Assembly: GCA_045648425.1 (NCBI GenBank) | Contig: JAZRNV010000144.1 | Coordinates: forward strand, 1-22,486 | Source: RGIG2206 sp045648425 | Lineage (GTDB): Bacteria > Bacillota > Clostridia > Oscillospirales > Acutalibacteraceae | Direction: 5' to 3' | Length of the DNA stretch: 22,486 nt | Shown here: in pieces, positions 1 through 4,803 of the stretch | Layout: each line of letters starts with the position of its first letter | Position numbering within the stretch: the first letter of the stretch is position 1 | Notes under the pieces: model-generated | What the model saw: only the letters and a program-made list of their open reading frames with translations | Database searches by the model: none | Told to the model about the DNA's origin: nothing | Position numbers and translations under genes: made by a program

Positions 1-228
1 TTTTTTACACGCTTTGCGTGGCAAGGTTCTCGGGCACCCGTTCAAAATCTTTGATTTTGCAAACGGGTGAGGTTCTTATATATGAAAGCAACCGGGATTG
101 TGAGAAGAATAGACGACCTCGGGCGTGTAGTTATACCGAAAGAGATTAGAAGGACTATGCGGATTCGTGAGGGAGACTCCTCACATACAACGTTGACACC
201 TTTCGACAAGTTTTGTTTAGCGATACAT
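1..228 (+). repeat. spoVT-derived module, copy 1 (leader + 5' coding part + shared tail)
   Basis: This block aligns without gaps to 1234-1461 at a constant offset of 1233. Positions 1-108, covering the non-coding leader and the first nine codons, are identical to 1234-1341. Beyond that the copies differ mainly at third codon positions, then share a tail (about 187-228) that is absent from intact spoVT. The leader holds a small hairpin (8-12 with 16-20) and a larger one (36-49 with 53-59 and 62-68, with a two-base bulge). The window opens on a T run that in copy 2 is the end of the preceding terminator, so another unit may lie upstream. Confidence 0.9.
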
Positions 229-267
229 CGTGTGGTGGAGAGATATAATCTTTTAGACGATATGTGA
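82..267 (+). pseudogene. Truncated SpoVT-like AbrB-domain ORF (61 aa) with a foreign tail
   Basis: The first 33 residues match the start of the intact SpoVT encoded at 1932-2474, including the swapped-hairpin segment LGRVVIPKEIRRTM. After REGD the sequence leaves SpoVT: the rest of the AbrB fold and the whole GAF domain are missing. They are replaced by a tail with TTLTPFDKFC and AIH, which recurs in copy 2. ATG at 82 is the natural start because it corresponds to the spoVT start; an in-frame GTG at 67 is also possible. An AbrB dimer needs both halves of its hairpin, so this product probably cannot bind DNA as SpoVT does. It may be a remnant or a real small protein; the reading frame is open and similar in both copies. 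Confidence 0.6.
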
Positions 268-290
268 TTTGTTTGGTGTTACTATTCGCA

Positions 291-319
291 TTGCAATTTT
301 TATCATTATATTGTATAAT
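291..319 (+). promoter_or_regulatory. SigA-type promoter for the 273-aa orphan gene
   Basis: TTGCAA (291-296), a 17-base spacer and TATAAT (314-319) make a near-consensus housekeeping promoter. It starts about 30 bases upstream of the ATG at 351. The second cassette has an equivalent TTGCAA-17-TAAAAT promoter at the same relative place, so each cargo gene appears to have its own promoter. Confidence 0.75.
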
Positions 320-350
320 TGTTTTGTAATAACTAACAACGAGGGTACTT

Positions 351-1172
351 ATGAAATTTTCAGAATACTTAAATTTTTGTAATAATGATTTTAAAACAAA
401 TGTTTTTAATGTTTTACAAAAATATGGCACTCTTAATGAAATGGTTTCACATATCGATAACATGCCATCTTTTTGTGTTGGTATGAAAAGCAAACTGGAA
501 ATAGCGATTAATGAACACTTTTTTGTGGAATACGGAACAGGAACTTTTCGTCTTGTTCCTACATCAAAAACTTTATACTGCTATCATAGCGTAGAAGATA
601 TGGGTTCTTATCATGCTATTGGAATTATCTCCGATACTGGTGTTAAAGAATTTTTTGTTAAAGACAAAAAACAACACGCAGAGGTCTTTGCTTTTTTAAC
701 CAAGTATATTTGTGGGTTTGATACACAAATGCCTGGTTGCTCAGAATTTACTATTTTTCCCGATGGATTTAGCGGACCTTTCGATTGGAGAATTACGGTA
801 TCTTCCTCTGAACTTGCAGAATGGAAAATGAGCAAAAAACTATTCAAAAGAAATGCTCCTCTAGAAAAGAAGTTCAAACTTAAAATCAATCCTATTTCCG
901 ATATAATTTGGTGCACGCAAGTTCAAAATATAACTTCCGAAAATACGGATTCATTTGGACTAGAACTTTACCTTCTTGATGGTTCAAAACATAGAATTTT
1001 AGCATTTTCCGACAAGAATCATACGGGCACAAGAAAACTGATTTTTGAATTAGCATTACATATTAAGAAAAATGTACCACATCTTTTGTATGGCCCTAGT
1101 GAAGAGTACAAAAAGTTATTTAAAGAAAATCCTATGAGATTATTAGAATATGCAAAAGAAAAAGCCAAATAG
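351..1172 (+). CDS. Hypothetical protein, 273 aa (cassette 1 cargo)
   Basis: I do not recognise this family. The product is a 273-residue, probably soluble protein. No signal peptide or long hydrophobic segment is visible. It is rich in Phe and Lys, with several Cys and His residues (for example FCNN near residue 9, CYH near residue 77, CGFD near residue 117). The C-terminal third (about residues 185-270) looks like an alternating beta region followed by a helix, ending in a Lys-rich stretch. The ATG is preceded by AACGAGGG as a ribosome site and by a strong promoter at 291-319. The gene is visibly more AT-rich than the housekeeping genes downstream and uses many AT-ending codons. It sits between two copies of a repeated module, which fits acquired accessory DNA. 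A terminator follows directly at 1188-1239. No function can be assigned from the sequence. Confidence 0.8.
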   Translation: MKFSEYLNFCNNDFKTNVFNVLQKYGTLNEMVSHIDNMPSFCVGMKSKLEIAINEHFFVEYGTGTFRLVPTSKTLYCYHSVEDMGSYHAIGIISDTGVKEFFVKDKKQHAEVFAFLTKYICGFDTQMPGCSEFTIFPDGFSGPFDWRITVSSSELAEWKMSKKLFKRNAPLEKKFKLKINPISDIIWCTQVQNITSENTDSFGLELYLLDGSKHRILAFSDKNHTGTRKLIFELALHIKKNVPHLLYGPSEEYKKLFKENPMRLLEYAKEKAK

Positions 1173-1187
1173 TTAATAGTATAAATC

Positions 1188-1239
1188 TCCTTGTTTTACA
1201 GATACTAACAGTACAAATTTGTAAAGCAAGGATTTTTTT
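1188..1239 (+). terminator. Rho-independent terminator after cassette 1
   Basis: TCCTTGTTTTAC (1188-1199) pairs with GTAAAGCAAGGA (1221-1232) over 12 pairs with one G-U, followed by seven T (1233-1239). The loop contains the 12-base palindrome TACAAATTTGTA (1212-1223). A 27-base stretch including the left arm (1178-1204) recurs exactly at 1865-1891, before intact spoVT. It therefore belongs to the conserved right end of each cassette. The T tract runs straight into the next repeated module. Confidence 0.85.
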
Positions 1240-1461
1240 ACACGCTTTGCGTGGCAAGGTTCTCGGGCACCCGTTCAAAATCTTTGATTTTGCAAACGGG
1301 TGAGGTTCTTATATATGAAAGCAACCGGGATTGTGAGAAGAGTTGGGGATTTAGGCAGGGTTGTTATTCCCAAAGAGATTAGAAGGACGATGAAAATCCG
1401 CGAGGGAGACCCTCTGCTGACAACATTGACACCAATCGACAGGTTTTGCGGGGCGATACAT
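1234..1461 (+). repeat. spoVT-derived module, copy 2
   Basis: This is the second copy of the module at 1-228, collinear at an offset of 1233. The first 108 bases (1234-1341) are identical. From 1342 on the copies differ often, though protein residues are mostly kept. The shared tail runs from about 1420 to 1461. The sharp edge between perfect identity and strong divergence lies inside the coding part, just after codon nine. That suggests recombination or gene conversion restricted to the leader end. Confidence 0.9.
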
Positions 1462-1488
1462 AGTATTGCAAACAGATTGCAAATATGA
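1315..1488 (+). pseudogene. Truncated SpoVT-like AbrB-domain ORF (57 aa), copy 2
   Basis: This is the same architecture as the ORF at 82-267. SpoVT-like residues run to KIREGDPL and are followed by the non-SpoVT tail TTLTPIDRFC...AIH. Within the SpoVT-like part after the perfect repeat, only about three residues differ from copy 1 (I/V, D/G, R/K), while roughly ten codons differ silently. The sequence has therefore been under coding constraint at some stage, either here or in the spoVT alleles it came from. The second half of the AbrB fold and the GAF domain are absent. The start at 1315 is set by correspondence with spoVT; an in-frame GTG at 1300 is possible. Confidence 0.6.
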
Positions 1489-1494
1489 TAAAAT
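1466..1494 (+). promoter_or_regulatory. Probable SigA-type promoter for the 109-aa orphan gene
   Basis: TTGCAA (1466-1471), a 17-base spacer and TAAAAT (1489-1494) lie 36 bases before the ATG at 1530. The -35 hexamer is the same as in cassette 1 and the position in the unit is equivalent. A second TTGCAA (1477-1482) has no well-spaced -10. Confidence 0.6.
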
Positions 1495-1529
1495 TGTCAT
1501 AGTACTTATGATTATGGTGAGGCAATCCA

Positions 1530-1859
1530 ATGGAAAATAAGAAAGCATTAATTTATTCGGCAAATATTTCCCCTATTAAATGTAAGCACTATTGGGGGTG
1601 TGGCTTGAAACTTTATTACGAAGAACCTGTTTGGGAGATAGAGTTAACTGACATATATGCACGTGACAGATATAACGATGATGAAATAAAAAGGACTGTT
1701 ACTTTACCACAAGAATTCCCGAATATTTCGACACAAGAACTAAAACAATTTATTGAAGAAATAAATTGTTTGGGACCCAATCAAGGTGGCGAAACACCAT
1801 ATAGAAAAATAAACGAATCTGATGTTGAGATGATTCTTCAAGCTGCAAAAAACAAATAA
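1530..1859 (+). CDS. Hypothetical protein, 109 aa (cassette 2 cargo)
   Basis: I do not recognise this small soluble protein. It has no signal peptide or membrane segment. The N-terminal part contains CKHYWGCG (a cysteine pair around residues 18-24), followed by aromatic and acidic residues (YYEEPVWEIELTDIYARDRYND). The C-terminal half looks helical with a Gly-rich turn (GPNQGGETPY near residue 83). The ATG has a GGTGAGG ribosome site (1516-1522) and a promoter at 1466-1494. Like the 273-aa gene it is AT-rich compared with the downstream operon and occupies the cargo position of a cassette flanked by repeated spoVT modules. The two cargo proteins do not resemble each other, so the cassettes share flanks but not payload. 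Confidence 0.75.
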   Translation: MENKKALIYSANISPIKCKHYWGCGLKLYYEEPVWEIELTDIYARDRYNDDEIKRTVTLPQEFPNISTQELKQFIEEINCLGPNQGGETPYRKINESDVEMILQAAKNK

Positions 1860-1870
1860 TATCAAGTATA

Positions 1871-1922
1871 AATCTCCTTGTTTTACAGATAATAGTATCA
1901 CTATTACTAAAACAAGGAGATT
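1871..1922 (+). promoter_or_regulatory. Hairpin burying the spoVT ribosome binding site
   Basis: AATCTCCTTGTTTTA (1871-1885) is a perfect 15-base inverted complement of TAAAACAAGGAGATT (1908-1922). A second 7-bp stem (1890-1896 with 1900-1906) caps it. The 3' arm contains AAGGAG (1914-1919), the only evident Shine-Dalgarno sequence for spoVT (ATG 1932). Folding would therefore occlude translation. The left arm is shared with the terminator at 1188-1239, but here there is no T tract. It could be a damaged terminator of cassette 2 or a translational control element. Confidence 0.7.
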
Positions 1923-1931
1923 GATTTATAT

Positions 1932-2474
1932 ATGAAAGCAACCGGGATTGTGCGCCGTATTGACGACCTTGGTCGTGTGGTTATACCGAAAGAGATCAGA
2001 AGAACGATGCGAATTCGTGAAGGCGACCCGCTGGAGATTTATACCGATGGGGATGGGGAGGTAATTTTCAAAAAATACTCCCCTATCGGTGAGCTGTCGG
2101 AGTTTGCCGCTCAATATGCCGAGGTGCTGGTCAAAAGCACCGATATTCCCGTAGTCATTTGTGACCGCGACCACTGCATTGCCGCGGCAGGCATATCTAA
2201 AAAAGAGGTGCTTGAGCGCCGCGTGACCCCCGAGCTGGAGGATATTGCCGATTCTCGCAGGCACTACATCCGCACGGCAGCCGATTCAAGGCAGGTTGCT
2301 CCTTTGGAGGGAGTGGCTCACACTGCATCGATTATTTGCCCCATCATCAGCGCCGGTGACGTTTGCGGAAGCGTTGTTTTTATCTCGTCAAACGAGGGGC
2401 AATACCCCACCGAAAACGACCTTAAGCTGGCGCAAATTGCCGCCGGATTTTTGGGCAAACAGATGGAGGATTGA
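1932..2474 (+). CDS. spoVT: Stage V sporulation protein T (AbrB-GAF transcription regulator)
   Basis: SpoVT is a forespore DNA-binding regulator that tunes sigma-G-dependent genes and spore properties in Bacillus; clostridial orthologues are also needed for proper spores. The 180-residue length matches the family. Residues 1-50 form the AbrB-type swapped-hairpin domain (ATGIVRRIDDLGRVVIPKEI, EGDPLEIYTDGDGEVIFKKY). Residues about 60-178 form the C-terminal GAF-like domain (IPVVICDRDHCIAA, ICPIISAGDVCGSVVFIS). The ATG is fixed by the AbrB start and the AAGGAG at 1914-1919, which lies in a strong hairpin. The first 27 bases around the start are identical to those of the two truncated upstream modules. 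No clear sigma-A promoter lies directly upstream, so transcription may come from a sporulation promoter or from read-through of the cassettes. Confidence 0.95.
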   Translation: MKATGIVRRIDDLGRVVIPKEIRRTMRIREGDPLEIYTDGDGEVIFKKYSPIGELSEFAAQYAEVLVKSTDIPVVICDRDHCIAAAGISKKEVLERRVTPELEDIADSRRHYIRTAADSRQVAPLEGVAHTASIICPIISAGDVCGSVVFISSNEGQYPTENDLKLAQIAAGFLGKQMED

Positions 2475-2500
2475 CACTTTAAGCTTTTGTAAAAAAATGC

Positions 2501-2529
2501 TTGCATTATACCCATCTTTATGGTATAAT
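2501..2529 (+). promoter_or_regulatory. Strong SigA-type promoter of the rimP-nusA-infB operon
   Basis: TTGCAT (2501-2506), a 17-base spacer and consensus TATAAT (2524-2529). It starts shortly after the spoVT stop and about 100 bases upstream of rimP, leaving an untranslated leader with two hairpins. Confidence 0.85.
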
Positions 2530-2556
2530 CCTTATAGTAGCATTATTGTTGTATGG

Positions 2557-2611
2557 AAAGAGTGGGGCGACCCGCTCTTTCAGTTTTGTAGGGACGGTTT
2601 TTAATACGTCC
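2557..2611 (+). promoter_or_regulatory. Structured leader of the rimP-nusA operon
   Basis: A 10-bp stem (2557-2566 with 2571-2580, one G-U) is capped by a GCGA tetraloop of the stable GNRA type. It is followed by CAGTTTTG, a weak U-rich stretch, and then a second stem GGACG/CGTCC (2592-2596 with 2607-2611). This looks like an attenuator or NusA autoregulation target. NusA feedback on its own operon leader is known in other bacteria, so that role is inference here. Confidence 0.5.
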
Positions 2612-2628
2612 GAAAGGCAGGTTGTTTT

Positions 2629-3105
2629 ATGGCACAAAATAAAAAAGGCAACACCGAATCAACCGTTCGCAGCTTGATAGAGCCGGTGGCTCAGCAGCTG
2701 GGTCTGCGCTTGTGGGATGTGCGCTTTGTTAAAGAGGGCACCGAGCATTATTTGCGCATCACCATCGACAAGGACGAGGGCATTCTGATTGAGGATTGCG
2801 AGCGTATGAGCCGCGCCATTGACCCAATCATTGATGAGGCAGACCCCATCGACTGCTCTTATTTTCTTGAGGTATCCTCCCCCGGCTTGGGCCGTCCCCT
2901 CACCCGCGACGAGCATTTTGCCGCTATGATGGGGCAAGAGATTAAAATTCATCTTATTCGCCCCCTTGACAATCAGCGGGATTTTGTGGGCGACCTTATC
3001 GCTTATGACGGTTCGGTCACAATCAACACTCCGTCGGGCGAGTTGACCTTTGCAAAGGCGGATATTTCTTGGGTTAAGTTAAATGACGATGCAGATTTGT
3101 TCTGA
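2629..3105 (+). CDS. rimP: Ribosome maturation factor RimP
   Basis: RimP assists maturation of the 30S ribosomal subunit in the cytoplasm. The 158-residue product has the expected two-domain layout. The N-terminal alpha/beta domain (about 1-85) contains LGLRLWDVRFVKEG, LRITIDKDEGILIEDCERMS and the signature YFLEVSSPGLGRPL. The C-terminal SH3-like barrel (about 90-158) contains GQEIKIHLI and FVGDLIAYDG. The ATG is preceded by AAAGGCAGG at typical spacing. It is the first gene of the operon, followed by nusA after about 53 bases, as in most Firmicutes. Nothing unusual was seen in the coding sequence. Confidence 0.95.
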   Translation: MAQNKKGNTESTVRSLIEPVAQQLGLRLWDVRFVKEGTEHYLRITIDKDEGILIEDCERMSRAIDPIIDEADPIDCSYFLEVSSPGLGRPLTRDEHFAAMMGQEIKIHLIRPLDNQRDFVGDLIAYDGSVTINTPSGELTFAKADISWVKLNDDADLF

Positions 3106-3158
3106 CATCTGAAATAGTTTTAAACATATTCATATAAAGAAGGGAACGATTTAAAAAA

Positions 3159-4211
3159 ATGAACAACATCGAATTTTTTGAAGCGCTTAAAGCAATGGAG
3201 CGCGAAAAAGGCATCGACGCCGAATATTTGGCAGAGAAAATTGCCGCAGCCATTGTTACCACCGTTAAAAAGGATTACGGCGGTGAAGAAATTGTTTCTT
3301 GCAACATCGACGTTGCCACTGCTGCTTTTGAAGTGGTTGTAACAAAAAATGTTGTTGCAGAGGTTGAAAACATCTATACCGACCTGCTTTTGGACGAGGC
3401 CAAAAAGTATGACAAGAGCGCTGTTGTGGGCGGCACCGTAAAAATCAAGCTTGACACTATGCAGTTTGGCAGAATTGCCGCTCAAACCGCCAAGCACGTC
3501 ATCCGCCAAGGCATCCGCGATGCTGAGCGCGACCGCACTCGCAGCGAATTCCAAAGCAAATTCCAGGAGTTGGTTTCTGCCAAGGTTTTGCGCGTTGACC
3601 CGGAAACCGGCAACGCTGTGCTTGAAATCGCCAATTCCGAAGCTACCCTGCCCAAGGCAGAGCAAATTCCCGATGAAATCATCGAAGAAGGCGACACCAT
3701 CAAGGTGTTTATCGTTAACGTAAGCGAAACCGAAAAGGGTCCCCGTGTTCGTATAAGCCGCACCCACTCCGGTATGGTTCGCCGTCTCTTTGAGCAAGAG
3801 GTGCCCGAGGTATTTGACGGCACCATTGAAATTAAGAGCATCGCCCGCGAGGCAGGCAGCCGCACCAAAATTGCCGTTTACAGCAAAGACGAAAATGTTG
3901 ATGCCGTTGGCTCCTGCATCGGTCAGAAGGGTGCTCGTATCGCTCAGATTCTTGACACCCTCGGCAGTGAAAAAATCGATATCGTTAAGTGGAGCGAGCA
4001 GCCCGAAGAATTTATTCGCGAGGCCCTTTCCCCTGCCAAGGTCATCGCTGTTGACGTTGACCCCGAAAATCCCAAGTCCTGCAAGGCAACCGTTCCCGAC
4101 GGTCAGTTGTCACTTGCCATCGGTAACAAGGGCCAGAACGTTCGTCTTGCCGCCAAGCTGACCGGCTGGAAGATTGACATTCGCCCTGAAAGCGGATTCT
4201 ACGGAGAATAA
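3159..4211 (+). CDS. nusA: Transcription termination/antitermination factor NusA
   Basis: NusA binds RNA polymerase and nascent RNA, modulating pausing, intrinsic termination and antitermination. The 350-residue length is the short Firmicute form without the C-terminal acidic repeats of proteobacteria. Domains in order: N-terminal RNAP-binding domain (about 1-125, starting NNIEFFEALKAMEREKGID), S1 domain (about 130-200, ending GPRVRISRTHSGMVRRLF), KH1 with GQKGARI (about residues 255-261) and KH2 with IGNKGQNVRLAAKLTGW (near 320-337). The ribosome site AGAAGGGA stands before the ATG. It follows rimP and precedes ylxR in the standard operon order. Confidence 0.97.
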   Translation: MNNIEFFEALKAMEREKGIDAEYLAEKIAAAIVTTVKKDYGGEEIVSCNIDVATAAFEVVVTKNVVAEVENIYTDLLLDEAKKYDKSAVVGGTVKIKLDTMQFGRIAAQTAKHVIRQGIRDAERDRTRSEFQSKFQELVSAKVLRVDPETGNAVLEIANSEATLPKAEQIPDEIIEEGDTIKVFIVNVSETEKGPRVRISRTHSGMVRRLFEQEVPEVFDGTIEIKSIAREAGSRTKIAVYSKDENVDAVGSCIGQKGARIAQILDTLGSEKIDIVKWSEQPEEFIREALSPAKVIAVDVDPENPKSCKATVPDGQLSLAIGNKGQNVRLAAKLTGWKIDIRPESGFYGE

Positions 4212-4229
4212 GAAGCGGAGTGATTTAGC

Positions 4230-4496
4230 TTGAAGGAACGTAAAATTCCTATGCGTATGTGCAACGGTTGCGGTGAAATGATGCCAAAAAACCAAATGAT
4301 ACGCATTGTGCGCGATAATGAAGGCCAAATTTCTCTTGATTTGACCGGCAAGAAAAACGGTCGCGGTGCATATCTTTGCCACAGCGCCGATTGCCTGAAA
4401 AAGGCACGCAAAAACCATCGTATTGACCGCTCCTTACAAATACAACTCCCCGACGAGATTTATGACCGTTTGGAAAAGGAGTTTGCCTGTGAATAA
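4230..4496 (+). CDS. ylxR: YlxR family RNA-binding protein (DUF448)
   Basis: YlxR is a small protein conserved between nusA and infB; it is thought to bind RNA or act as a nucleoid-linked regulator, and its exact role is not settled. The product has 88 residues. It carries the family signature RMCNGCGEMMPKNQMIRIVR (residues 9-28, CxxC at 11 and 14) and GRGAYLCHSADC (residues 44-55), giving four cysteines in all. The start is a TTG at 4230 preceded by AAGCGGAG at good spacing; no suitable ATG exists before the first conserved motif. Its last codons overlap the start of the downstream L7Ae-like gene. Confidence 0.9.
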   Translation: MKERKIPMRMCNGCGEMMPKNQMIRIVRDNEGQISLDLTGKKNGRGAYLCHSADCLKKARKNHRIDRSLQIQLPDEIYDRLEKEFACE

Positions 4497-4800
4497 TAAA
4501 GCGACCTCCCTGCTTGGTATGGCCAGACGCGCCGGAAAATTAGAAGCCGGTTTTGAAAGATGCTCTGCTGCTATCAAATCGGGCAAAGCCAAGCTAGTTA
4601 CAGTCTGTTGTGATATTTCAGAAAAAACCACAAAAGAGATTGTCTTCCTGTGCGAAAAACATAATGTGCAGGTAGTCAAAGTTGCTTTTACCCTATCCCA
4701 ATTATCAGACGCCATTGGCTTTAAAACAGGTATTTGTGCCCTGTGCGACAGCGGTTTTGCCCAGCGTCTGACCCAATTGCTTATCGGAAAGGATGATTGA
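4489..4800 (+). CDS. ylxQ: L7Ae-like RNA-binding protein (YlxQ)
   Basis: This is a member of the ribosomal L7Ae/L30e family, whose members bind kink-turn RNA and can associate with ribosomes. The start chosen is GTG 4489, which overlaps the end of ylxR by eight bases and has a strong AAAGGAG (4475-4481) seven bases upstream. That gives 103 residues, the family's usual size; an in-frame ATG at 4423 would add 22 unrelated residues read out of frame through ylxR. Visible family features are LLGMARRAGKLEAGFERCSAAIKSGKAKLV near the N-terminus and a C-terminal ICALCDSGFAQRLTQLL. It is translated with ylxR and infB. Confidence 0.88.
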   Translation: MNNKATSLLGMARRAGKLEAGFERCSAAIKSGKAKLVTVCCDISEKTTKEIVFLCEKHNVQVVKVAFTLSQLSDAIGFKTGICALCDSGFAQRLTQLLIGKDD

Positions 4801-4803
4801 CCT

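Noticed and set aside
36..68. Leader hairpin of the modules as a tRNA fragment or known riboswitch
   Set aside because: GTTCAAAATC resembles a T loop only superficially; acceptor, D and anticodon arms are missing, and no riboswitch core was recognised.
193..198. TTGACA in the module tails as a promoter -35
   Set aside because: At 17-base spacing no acceptable -10 is found in either copy (TTTAGC, CGGGGC), while better promoters lie further downstream.
155..493. Minus-strand ORF of 112 codons across the first cassette
   Set aside because: It spans the module, a promoter and the start of a better-supported plus-strand gene, and has no ribosome site or recognisable feature.
1..1931. CRISPR array or integron cassettes as an explanation of the repeats
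   Set aside because: There are only two long module copies with gene-size spacers, no short regular repeats, and no attC-like sites, cas genes or integrase.
4423..4488. Upstream ATG extension of the L7Ae-like gene
   Set aside because: The added residues are ylxR read in another frame, while GTG 4489 has an ideal AAAGGAG and matches the family N-terminus.
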